The notes under the pieces were generated by a model. It saw only the letters and a program-made list of their open reading frames with translations. It ran no database searches and was not told where the DNA came from. From Candidatus Pacearchaeota archaeon (GTDB lineage: Archaea > Nanobdellota > Nanobdellia > Pacearchaeales > GW2011-AR1), in contig NYZR01000022.1 in the NCBI GenBank assembly GCA_002687255.1, positions 1 through 14,370 of the forward strand: a stretch of DNA of 14,370 nucleotides, in the 5' to 3' direction. Made by a program: the position numbers and the translations under genes. Positions 5,722 to 11,834 of this stretch are shown piece by piece; within the stretch, counting starts at the first letter, position 1, and each line of letters begins with the position of its first letter.

Positions 5722-7567
5722 GTTCTCCCACCGTCGCCTTGATTCTTCTAATTCCTGCAGCTACACTTTCTTCTTTGAGGATTTTGAAATGGCCGATGTC
5801 TTTCGTGTTCTTGACATGAGGGCCTGTGCAGATTTCTTTGCTGATTGTTTTTTTGCCATCGGTGATGGTGTAGACAGATACTTTCGGCGGGTATTTGGCT
5901 CCGAACTCTCCTTGTGCTCCTTGGGCGAGGGCTTCGTCCAAGTCGAGATCTTCTTTGGTTATCTTGAGGCCTTCTTGGATTTTTTCGTTGACCCAATCTT
6001 CTACTTGGGTCTTTTCTTCGTCTGTCAGTTTGTGGTCGATGTTGAAGTCGAAGCGGAGTCGTTCTGGGTTGATGTTGCTTCCTTTTTGGGAGATTTCTGG
6101 GGAGATGACTTCACGGAGGGCTTGGTTGAGCAAGTGGGTTGCGGTGTGGAGTTTGGTTGTTTGTTCGGAGTTGTCTTGGAGGCCGGATTTGAATTTTCCT
6201 GAGGATGCTGTTCTGCTGAGGGTTTGGTGTTTTTGGAGTTCTTTGTAGAAACCTTTTTCATCAACTTTCATGTGCCTCCTTTTTTCAGCCTCCTCCTTTG
6301 TTAATTCTATTGGAAAACCATATGATTGGTATAGGAGGAATGCTTCTTTTCCTGAGATGGTGTCAATAGGGCCCTTATCTAAGTCTAGCCCCACATATTT
6401 CTTCCCCTCTAAAGATTTTCTCTTTTTTTCTACAGCTTTCATAACTTTTTTGTTAAAGATCATTAAACCTTTTTCGATCGTTTTGTTAAATCTTTCTTCC
6501 TCTTTCTCTAGCTCCTGGAGGATGAGTTTTTTGTTGGCTTTGAGTTCTGGATAGTCTGAGTAGATTGGAAAGATTGATTCTGCCACTTTGGCTGTGAAGT
6601 TTTCTAGTTCTATACTTTGTCCGTAACGTATTGCTCTTCTAATAAGTCGTCGGAGGACGTAGCCTTGCTCAGTGTTGCTTGGTAGGGCTCCGTCTGCTAG
6701 AATGAACACGGCTGCACGAATATGGTCTGCGATTATTCTCATATCTTTGGTGACGCCTTCGCTCACGCCGTAGTCTCTTTTGGATAGTTCTTCGATCTTT
6801 TTTATGATGGGTTGGAAGATGCTTGTTTGGTAGTTATCTGTGAGGCCATTGAGGACTGCGACTGTTCGTTCGACTCCGCCGCCGAAGTCGATGGTTTGCT
6901 GTTTTGCGGTGTGGTAGTTTCCTTTTTCGTCCTTGACATATTGCATGAGAACATCGTTTCCGATTTCTACCCAGTGTTTGTTTTTGGGATCAAATTTCTT
7001 TGGAGCTGGCTCTGTGGAAGACCAGAAGAACTGTTCGGTGTCTGGGCCGCACGGGCCGGTGTCTCCGGCTGGGCCCCACCAGTTGTCTTCTTTTCCGAGG
7101 AAGGCTATTCTTTCTTTTGGGATGCCGAGTGAGAGCCAGATGTCTGCAGCTTCGGTGTCTCTCGGAGCGTTTTTGTCTCCTTTGAAGCAGGTGATGGCTA
7201 GTTTTTCTAGGGGGATTTTGAGTGTTTTGGTGAGGAACTCGAAGGTGAATTCTATCGCTTCTTTCTTCCAGTAGTCACCGAGCGACCAGTTGCCGAGCAT
7301 TTCGAAGAAGGTGTGGTGGGTTTCATCGCCGACTTCATCGATGTCTTGCGTTCTGATACATTTTTGGACGTTCGCTAGTCTTTTGCCTGAAGGATGGGGT
7401 TGTCCTAATAAGTAAGGGACTAGGGGGTGCATGCCTGCAGTGGTGAAGAGGACTGTTGGATCATTTGCCGGGATTAATGATGCTGAGGGGATTGCTACGT
7501 GGTCTTTCGACTCATAGAAGTCGAGGTAGGCTTTGATTAAATCCTGGCGCTTTTTGATTTGTTTCAT
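5711..7567 (-). CDS. alaS: Alanyl-tRNA synthetase, short bacterial-type form without C-Ala domain
   Basis: Charges tRNA-Ala and edits Ser/Gly mischarging. The catalytic domain opens at residue 1; recognisable blocks are NDPTVLFTTAGMHPLVPYLLG (about residues 35-55), DETHHTFFEMLGNWSLGDYW (81-100), GPAGDTGPCGPD (165-176) and GGGVERT (229-235). The editing domain has HTATH (His474, His478) and CTGPH (Cys580, His584), the usual four zinc ligands. The protein stops at residue 618 after AAGIRRIKATVGE, so the C-terminal DHHA1/C-Ala domain is absent; E. coli AlaRS has about 876 residues. Sequence style resembles AlaRS of Patescibacteria/CPR, from memory. ATG 7567 lies 29 nt after a TATA box. The gene heads an operon with the MazG-like and zinc-ribbon genes. 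Bases of about 6280-6560 have a different composition from the rest. Confidence 0.95.
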   Translation of the reverse strand: MKQIKKRQDLIKAYLDFYESKDHVAIPSASLIPANDPTVLFTTAGMHPLVPYLLGQPHPSGKRLANVQKCIRTQDIDEVGDETHHTFFEMLGNWSLGDYWKKEAIEFTFEFLTKTLKIPLEKLAITCFKGDKNAPRDTEAADIWLSLGIPKERIAFLGKEDNWWGPAGDTGPCGPDTEQFFWSSTEPAPKKFDPKNKHWVEIGNDVLMQYVKDEKGNYHTAKQQTIDFGGGVERTVAVLNGLTDNYQTSIFQPIIKKIEELSKRDYGVSEGVTKDMRIIADHIRAAVFILADGALPSNTEQGYVLRRLIRRAIRYGQSIELENFTAKVAESIFPIYSDYPELKANKKLILQELEKEEERFNKTIEKGLMIFNKKVMKAVEKKRKSLEGKKYVGLDLDKGPIDTISGKEAFLLYQSYGFPIELTKEEAEKRRHMKVDEKGFYKELQKHQTLSRTASSGKFKSGLQDNSEQTTKLHTATHLLNQALREVISPEISQKGSNINPERLRFDFNIDHKLTDEEKTQVEDWVNEKIQEGLKITKEDLDLDEALAQGAQGEFGAKYPPKVSVYTITDGKKTISKEICTGPHVKNTKDIGHFKILKEESVAAGIRRIKATVGEHDK

Positions 7568-7588
7568 GTCGTGGGAGGGGAGAAGAGG

Positions 7589-7596
7589 GTTAAAAA
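7589..7596 (-). promoter_or_regulatory. TATA box for alaS operon
   Basis: Minus-strand TTTTTAAC begins 29 nt before ATG 7567, the window-wide spacing. Confidence 0.7.
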
Positions 7597-7614
7597 TGTT
7601 GTGGAAAAGTAATC

Positions 7615-7735
7615 CTCAGATCGTAGAACGATCTGAGTTATCTGTGTTGCGAGCTTGCAAGAGAACTAACAGTCCTCTTTGCTAACTCTCCCTTGAATAA
7701 GCTGGCTTTGCCAGATTTGCTGAGGCTCCCTCGGA
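7615..7735. repeat. Cluster of short hairpins upstream of alaS
   Basis: Most of the 405-bp gap 7568-7972 has no convincing gene. It holds CTCAGATCGT-AGA-ACGATCTGAG (7615-7637, perfect 10-bp stem), GCAA-GAG paired with CTC-T-TTGC (7657-7682, one-base bulge), CTGGC-TTT-GCCAG (7702-7714) and CTGAGG/CCTCGG (about 7720-7734, with a wobble pair). The outer CCTCAG (7614-7619) can also pair with CTGAGG (7720-7725) to enclose the whole cluster. It could be a structured RNA, a stack of mobile palindromes, or both. I see no tRNA or known ncRNA in it. Confidence 0.65.
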
Positions 7736-7835
7736 AATTTACTCACTCTAACTTGTGTCCGCCCCGCCGCTCTTGAATTAAGTTGATGCCGAGGTTTAGA
7801 TGACCGTTCTTTTTCTTAACAGTATTATTTCCACC

Positions 7836-8002
7836 ATGACTGAGAAGATAAGTGCGGCAAGGGAAAGGTTGATGTCTGTGGTGTCGAAGCATCCTGTGTT
7901 GAGTGTCTTGAAGCTATTAGGAAGATTACAGAGAAGTTTACTATTTGTGGCATTACCATTAAGAGTTTCATCTTAGATAATGCTGAAGGCTCTGAGGAGT
8001 AA
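7836..8002 (+). pseudogene. Possible small Cys-rich gene interrupted by a frameshift
   Basis: ATG 7836 opens MTEK; a slip of -1 at base 7847 then gives DKCGKGKVDVCGVEASCVEC, continuing to TAA at 8000-8002 with codon use like neighbouring plus genes. The joined product would be 55 residues with five Cys and an acidic end. Without the slip the ATG frame ends after 46 residues in a much less protein-like sequence. No TATA box sits at the usual 29 nt. It overlaps the minus-strand 30-aa gene by 30 bases. It may be decayed, a sequencing error, or chance. Confidence 0.25.
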
Positions 8003-8065
8003 GAGGGTGATGATGAGGATTCCGAGCCAGGTGAGTGCTTTTTCGGTGAAGTTATTGTTTTTCAT
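7973..8065 (-). CDS. Single-span membrane peptide, 30 aa
   Basis: The frame reads MKNNNFTEKALTWLGILIIT followed by LLLLRAFSII: a short polar N terminus and one hydrophobic helix of about 18 residues. The ATG begins one base after the stop of the coiled-coil gene upstream, so it is the last gene of a three-gene operon. Small size lowers confidence, but the exact operon packing and a clean amphipathic-to-hydrophobic layout support it. It may anchor the two upstream coiled-coil proteins to the membrane, which is inference. No homologous family is recognised. Confidence 0.6.
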   Translation of the reverse strand: MKNNNFTEKALTWLGILIITLLLLRAFSII

Positions 8066-8066
8066 A

Positions 8067-8411
8067 TTATGGTGCTTGCAGTTTCGCTAGTTTATGTTTG
8101 ATGTCGGCGATTTCGTCGTCCAGGGTTTTTGGTTTTGGTGCTATGGGGTTGGAGATGATTTTCTTTGTTGGCTTTCGATGTTCGTCTTCGACTTCGGGGA
8201 GGAGCTTGTCTAAAGAACTCAGATCTTTATGGAGTGCGGAGACGCTTTTTTTTATTCCTAACCTGGTGAGTTGGCTCTGCTGTCTGGTTTTTTTATAGAT
8301 TTGGAATTCTTTAATGAGGTTGAAGAAGCCGAGTTCAAATTCGAGGAGCTGTCGCCGGCCGTAGTGCTTTTCGGTATTGTCTAGACGAATGTATTCAGCT
8401 TCGTGTGCCAT
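8067..8411 (-). CDS. Small coiled-coil protein, 114 aa
   Basis: Soluble, mainly helical protein starting MAHEAEYIRLDNTEKHYGRR. Residues about 20-75 and 95-112 have heptad-like hydrophobic spacing, with a Pro/Lys linker (NPIAPKPKTLDDEI) between. I recall similar MAHE...YGR... proteins in DPANN genomes next to a Pro-rich coiled-coil gene, but could not search. The ATG follows the upstream stop by two bases, so it is the middle gene of the operon. No enzymatic motif. A structural or scaffold role with the partner gene seems likely, and is inference. Confidence 0.8.
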   Translation of the reverse strand: MAHEAEYIRLDNTEKHYGRRQLLEFELGFFNLIKEFQIYKKTRQQSQLTRLGIKKSVSALHKDLSSLDKLLPEVEDEHRKPTKKIISNPIAPKPKTLDDEIADIKHKLAKLQAP

Positions 8412-8413
8412 GT

Positions 8414-8941
8414 TTAAACCTTGTCAAAGATGTTGTCTGCGACGTCTCTGACTTTGTTTTTGATATCGTCTAAGTTATGTTCCCACTGGGTGATTTGTTC
8501 TTGTTCTTCGTTGTTGATTTTTCGAAGTTCTTTCAAGAGTTCGTTGATGTCATGAATGTGACTTTGTGCGGATTCGAGTGCGTGCTTTGCGTCTTTGAAT
8601 TTCTCTATTTTGACGAAGATATCTCTCGGTGTTTCATGGTGTTCGCTAATGTGGTTGTGGTGTTCGGAGGGTGTGTGTGGTGCGGGAGGGTGTTCTGGTA
8701 AAGGAGGGCCTGCGAGGTGTGGTGGTTCTGGGTGTCCGGTTTTTTCCCAGCCGACTCGCTCGTCTTCCGGGGCGTCATGCGGTTTCGGAGGATGTGGGGC
8801 TGCTGGTGCTTCGGCGAGTTCTACCTGTTCTTTGTGTGGGGGATGTTGCATTGCGGGAAGAGGGGGTAAGCCAGGGCCTGCTGCAGGCAGCGGAGGTAAT
8901 CCAGACTTTTTAGGCTCCTCTTTTTTTAACCAGTCGAACAT
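8414..8941 (-). CDS. Pro/His-rich protein with C-terminal coiled coil, 175 aa
   Basis: First gene of a three-gene operon. ATG 8941 is fixed by the TATTTAAA box starting 29 nt upstream; the longer frame to TTG 8956 is rejected. The N terminus MFDWLKKEEPKKSG is followed by a low-complexity Pro/His/Ala-rich stretch to about residue 105, with GLPPLPA repeated at residues 14-20 and 24-30, then a helical coiled-coil region from about 106 to 175 (IFVKIEKFKDAKHALES onward). The Pro/His richness mirrors the extreme plus-strand G+T excess here. Many His could bind metal, but no defined site is visible. Probably a structural partner of the next protein. Confidence 0.8.
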   Translation of the reverse strand: MFDWLKKEEPKKSGLPPLPAAGPGLPPLPAMQHPPHKEQVELAEAPAAPHPPKPHDAPEDERVGWEKTGHPEPPHLAGPPLPEHPPAPHTPSEHHNHISEHHETPRDIFVKIEKFKDAKHALESAQSHIHDINELLKELRKINNEEQEQITQWEHNLDDIKNKVRDVADNIFDKV

Positions 8942-8962
8942 GAGGGCATATCTCAAATTTCA

Positions 8963-8970
8963 TTTAAATA
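8963..8970 (-). promoter_or_regulatory. TATA box for the coiled-coil operon
   Basis: Minus-strand TATTTAAA starts 29 nt before ATG 8941. It is the left half of a divergent promoter region (8942-9066) shared with tfe. Confidence 0.65.
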
Positions 8971-9027
8971 GGTTTATCTTCATTTTTAAGGGGCAACAGA
9001 TTTTGTCGACGAGAGAATTTTTCTTTC

Positions 9028-9050
9028 AACCGGAACCTTTAAAACCGGTT
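9028..9050 (+). promoter_or_regulatory. TATA box of tfe flanked by an inverted repeat
   Basis: TTTAAAAC (9038-9045) starts 29 nt before ATG 9067. It is bracketed by AACCGG (9028-9033) and CCGGTT (9045-9050), a perfect 6-bp inverted repeat centred on the TATA box. Such a layout could be an operator that blocks TBP/TFB, or chance overlap with a BRE. Confidence 0.6.
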
Positions 9051-9066
9051 CTTTCCACGGAGAGAG

Positions 9067-9888
9067 ATGCCGGCGAAGAAGGGGAAGGATGATCGGGTGA
9101 AGGAATTGTTGCGGCAGTTGTTTTTGGATGTTGCTGGCGAGGAGGCTGTGCATTTGGTTGATTTGTTGTTTGGGAAGAAGCCGGTGAACGAGTTTTTGGT
9201 GGCGAAGAAGTTGAAGTTGACTATTAATCAGGTGAGGAATTTGTTGTATCGTCTGGGTGATCAAGGTTTGGTTTCGTTTACTCGGAAGAAAGATGCGAAG
9301 AAGGGAGGTTGGTATACGTATTTCTGGACGATTGAAGTGGAGAAGAGTTTGGTGCGGTTGGAGGAGCGATTGGGGGAGAAGAAGACTCGGCTTGGTGGGG
9401 TAATTGAGAAGAGAAAGAACGAGCAGTTTTTTGTGTGTGAGGGTTGTGAGAAACAGTATACGCAGGAAGAGGCGTTGTTGGCAGATTATTTGTGTGAGGA
9501 ATGTGGTGAGATGATGGTTGCGAAAGATATGGATGCGGAGATCGAAGCTGCCGAGGCCGAGTTGGTTGGCGTGTGTGATTTGTTGGAGCCGGTCGGGGAG
9601 GAGTTGGTGGAGTTGCGAAAGAAGGATGCGAAAGCTCGGGCTCGTGCGGTTGCTGCGGAGTTGAAGAAGAAGGCGTTGGAGAGGAAGAAGCGGGCTGCTG
9701 CGAGGAAGCGGGCGAAGACGTTGGAGGAGAAAAAACTTGGGAAGAAGAAAAAAGCTGCCGGCACTGGCGGCGCAGGATCTAAGAAGAAAGTTGTGAAGAA
9801 GAAGGCTGTGAAGAAAAAGAAACCTGTGAAGAAGAAGAAGGCTGCTTCGAAGAAGGCTGTGAAGAAAAAAGCAAAGGGGAAGAAGTAG
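9067..9888 (+). CDS. tfe: Transcription factor E (TFIIE-alpha homologue) with long Lys-rich tail
   Basis: Assists promoter opening by archaeal RNA polymerase. Residues about 10-95 form the winged helix (NEFLVAKKLKLTINQVRNLL, then YRLGDQGLVSFTRKKD, then WYTYFWTI), followed by a helix and a zinc ribbon with CEGC (Cys124, Cys127) and CEEC (Cys143, Cys146). That core, about 160-180 residues, equals the usual archaeal TFE length. Here another 90 or so residues follow: a charged helix and then a histone H1-like tail of KKA/KKK/VKK repeats ending KKAKGKK at 273. ATG 9067 is set by the TATA box 29 nt upstream. The rhomboid gene starts immediately after the stop. The identity of the core is firm; the tail's role, perhaps DNA binding, is inferred. 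Confidence 0.93.
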   Translation: MPAKKGKDDRVKELLRQLFLDVAGEEAVHLVDLLFGKKPVNEFLVAKKLKLTINQVRNLLYRLGDQGLVSFTRKKDAKKGGWYTYFWTIEVEKSLVRLEERLGEKKTRLGGVIEKRKNEQFFVCEGCEKQYTQEEALLADYLCEECGEMMVAKDMDAEIEAAEAELVGVCDLLEPVGEELVELRKKDAKARARAVAAELKKKALERKKRAAARKRAKTLEEKKLGKKKKAAGTGGAGSKKKVVKKKAVKKKKPVKKKKAASKKAVKKKAKGKK

Positions 9889-10587
9889 ATGGTTCAGGTG
9901 TATAGGCGACGAAGGTCGTCCGGTCTTGCAGGATGGTTGCGGGCGTTGTCGGCGACGGGTTGGATTATTCTGGTTTCTGTTGTTATGTCTGTTCTGGGAT
10001 TCGTGACGTTTGCGTTCGGTCGAGTTGAGTGGCTGGCCCTCAAACCGAGTCTTTTCCTTGAGGGTAAATATGTTTGGACGATTGTGACGCACATGTTTTT
10101 GCACGGCGGGATTTTCCATCTGTTCATTAACATGTTTGTGTTGATGTCTCTGGGCGGCTTGTTGGAAAGGATTATCGGGCAGAAGCGGTTTGTGTGGTTG
10201 TATCTTCTGAGCGGGGTGTTTGCTGGTCTGTTGAGTATTGTTCTTTCGGGGTTGTATGGTGCTTCTGAGTTAGGGGCTCGGTTCGTAGGATCTGCTGACG
10301 TGTTCATGGTTGGGGGGAGCGGGGCGATTTTTGCCTTGGCTGCGATGTTGATGATGTTACTTCCTAATTTGAGGTTTGCGATTATCTTCTTGCCGTTCTT
10401 TACGCTGCCTGCGTATGTGATGGTTCCTTTGGTGTTGATTTTGACCTGGGCGGCTTCGGCTGCTGGCGGTTTGCCGATTGGGAACGTGGCACATTTTGGT
10501 GGCTTCTTGGCGGGGTTGGGGTATGGGTTGTGGTTGAGGAGGAAGTATAAGAGGAAGGTTCAGGTTTTGGGAAGGCAGTTTCGCTAG
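9889..10587 (+). CDS. Rhomboid family intramembrane serine protease
   Basis: Cleaves membrane proteins within the bilayer. The six-helix rhomboid core is visible: HMFLHGGIFHLFINM (residues 68-82, giving the oxyanion-type His77 and Asn81), GGSGAIFAL with the catalytic Ser144, and HFGGFLAGLGYG with the catalytic His202. An N-terminal Arg-rich cytoplasmic stretch and a basic C-terminal tail (LRRKYKRK) flank the helices. The insert between helices 3 and 4 (about 121-140) is longer than in minimal forms. The ATG directly abuts the tfe stop codon with no spacer, so the gene depends on the tfe promoter; no reason for linking the two functions is apparent. Confidence 0.93.
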   Translation: MVQVYRRRRSSGLAGWLRALSATGWIILVSVVMSVLGFVTFAFGRVEWLALKPSLFLEGKYVWTIVTHMFLHGGIFHLFINMFVLMSLGGLLERIIGQKRFVWLYLLSGVFAGLLSIVLSGLYGASELGARFVGSADVFMVGGSGAIFALAAMLMMLLPNLRFAIIFLPFFTLPAYVMVPLVLILTWAASAAGGLPIGNVAHFGGFLAGLGYGLWLRRKYKRKVQVLGRQFR

Positions 10588-10662
10588 GAAATAGCTCGCT
10601 CCGCTCGAATCTATCTCGACAAGTAATACGGAAGGGCTAATATTGATAGTGTTGTAGATAGG

Positions 10663-10670
10663 TTTTTAAA
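10663..10670 (+). promoter_or_regulatory. TATA box for the SPOUT methyltransferase
   Basis: TTTTTAAA starts 29 nt before ATG 10692 and is preceded by AGATAGG, as at 1706 and 11181. The rest of the 104-bp gap 10588-10691 holds nothing else I can support. Confidence 0.75.
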
Positions 10671-10691
10671 GATGTTTTTAGGATATTTTTT

Positions 10692-11168
10692 ATGGACTTT
10701 CTTTTGTATGCTCCTGAAAACCCTGGCAATCTTGGTTCTATTATCAGGACTAGTGCTAGTTTCGGAATTGATAGACTATTTGTTTTTGATGAACATTCTT
10801 TGTTGGAAGGTAAAAATCTTGAGAGAGTTAAGGCTGTTTCCTGCGGGCATCATGATGATGTGGTTGTTGAGTCTGTCAGCGAACCTGTCAGTTTTGTTAA
10901 GTCCTATGATGATAAGTTTGTTGCAATGATCTCGAGGTTGAGATCTAAACAACTTCATGAAGTTTCTTTTCCAAAAGATGGTATAGTGACTTTTGGCAAT
11001 GAGTCTAAGGGTGTTCCTCGTAAAATAAACAGAATTTACGGAACAAAGAGGGTGATGATCCCTACAAAAGGTCATAATTATTGTTTAGGTTTGCCTGTAG
11101 CATATTCACTTTTTTTATATGAGTATCTAGCTCAACATACAGAAGGGTTTCCTAGTGTGAAGTGGTAG
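10692..11168 (+). CDS. TrmH/SpoU-family RNA 2'-O-methyltransferase
   Basis: SPOUT-fold enzyme that methylates a ribose in tRNA or rRNA. Motif 1 is NPGNLGSIIRTSASFG (residues 10-25) with the catalytic Arg19, motif 2 is VTFGNESKGVP (99-109), and motif 3 is MIPTKGHNYCLGLPVAYSLF (122-141). The usual S-L-N-V-S-x-A of motif 3 is replaced by C-L-G-L-P-V-A, so the cofactor or RNA pocket may differ. At 158 residues it is the single-domain short type, with no extra RNA-binding domain. It has its own TATA box and is not in an operon. Codons are less G+T-biased (more AGA, ATA, TTA) than in the SpoIIM gene next to it. The target nucleotide cannot be told. Confidence 0.88.
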   Translation: MDFLLYAPENPGNLGSIIRTSASFGIDRLFVFDEHSLLEGKNLERVKAVSCGHHDDVVVESVSEPVSFVKSYDDKFVAMISRLRSKQLHEVSFPKDGIVTFGNESKGVPRKINRIYGTKRVMIPTKGHNYCLGLPVAYSLFLYEYLAQHTEGFPSVKW

Positions 11169-11180
11169 TTTTCAGATAGG

Positions 11181-11188
11181 TTTTTAAT
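11181..11188 (+). promoter_or_regulatory. TATA box for the SpoIIM-family gene
   Basis: TTTTTAAT starts 29 nt before ATG 11210 and is preceded by AGATAGG. Confidence 0.75.
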
Positions 11189-11209
11189 CTGGTCTTCTTT
11201 GTTGGTGAG

Positions 11210-11800
11210 ATGGTGAAGAAAAAGAAGCGTGGTTCTTCTGGGCGATATGCCGAGGCATGGGCCGAGATTCGGGCGGCGAAGAAGTTTATTTGGATTATTG
11301 TGGCGGTGTTTCTTTTTTCTGGGCTGTTTGGGTATGTGCAGTGGGAGAGCCTAACAGGGTTTGATGAGCTGCTTGCGCAGTTGGTTGCTCAGGTTGAAGG
11401 TATGGGGACGTGGGAGTTGGTGTGGTTTATTTTTCAGAATAATGTGACGTCTGCTCTTTTGGGTTTGGTTCTGGGGGTTGCTTTCGGGATCTTTCCGGTG
11501 ATTAATGCGTTGACGAATGGGGCTGTGCTTGGGTATGTGTTGCGGTTGACGGCGAATGTTTCAGGTGTGCAGGAGTTTTGGAGGTTGCTACCTCATGGGA
11601 TTTTTGAGTTGCCTGCTATTTTCTTGGCTTTGGGGTTGGGGTTGCGGTTGGGAGGGTTTGCTTTTGCGGGGCCTGGTTTGAGATGGAACACTTTGAAGGA
11701 TCGGTTGGGGAAGGGGTTGTGGGTGTTCGTTCTTGTTATCCTGCCGTTGCTGTTGGTTGCTGCGGTGATTGAAGGGATTTTGATTGGTATGGGGCTGTAG
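11210..11800 (+). CDS. Stage II sporulation protein M family (DUF95) membrane protein
   Basis: Polytopic membrane protein with a Lys-rich cytoplasmic N terminus (MVKKKKRGSSGR) and about five hydrophobic segments. The family hallmark PHGIFELPAIF lies at residues 128-138, and the preceding FQNNVTSALLGLVLGVAFG (75-93) is also typical. In Bacillus SpoIIM acts in septal peptidoglycan hydrolysis; archaea do not sporulate, and the role of their homologues is unknown. At 196 residues it is normal for archaeal members. It sits directly before scpB, but each gene has its own TATA box, so the pair is adjacent rather than strictly co-transcribed. Strong G+T-rich coding strand. Confidence 0.9.
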   Translation: MVKKKKRGSSGRYAEAWAEIRAAKKFIWIIVAVFLFSGLFGYVQWESLTGFDELLAQLVAQVEGMGTWELVWFIFQNNVTSALLGLVLGVAFGIFPVINALTNGAVLGYVLRLTANVSGVQEFWRLLPHGIFELPAIFLALGLGLRLGGFAFAGPGLRWNTLKDRLGKGLWVFVLVILPLLLVAAVIEGILIGMGL

Positions 11801-11805
11801 GTAGA

Positions 11806-11813
11806 TTTTTAAT
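11806..11813 (+). promoter_or_regulatory. TATA box for scpB
   Basis: TTTTTAAT starts 29 nt before ATG 11835 and not at that spacing from the longer TTG start at 11829, which favours the ATG. Confidence 0.7.
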
Positions 11814-11834
11814 CTTCTTTTTGTCTAGTTGGGT

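Noticed and set aside
5609..6248. Plus-strand frames within alaS (197 and 117 residues)
   Set aside because: Antisense to well-conserved alaS motifs, Phe/Val/Cys-rich composition expected from the G+T strand skew.
7785..7820. C/D-box small RNA (GATGCCGAG...GATGACC)
   Set aside because: No proper C box RTGATGA paired with a D box CTGA and no terminal stem.
8595..9092. 165-residue plus-strand Gly/Cys-rich frame
   Set aside because: It is antisense to the Pro/His-rich gene (CCN codons give GGN) and spans the divergent promoter region.
8986..10119. 377-residue minus-strand frame, Leu/Arg/Ser-rich
   Set aside because: It is the mirror of tfe's Lys-rich repeats and of the rhomboid start; its sequence is low complexity and has no domain.
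10595..10620. Hairpin or terminator at GCTCGCTCCGCTCG after the rhomboid gene
   Set aside because: The repeated CTCG units are direct, not inverted; only a 4-bp stem can form and no T run follows.
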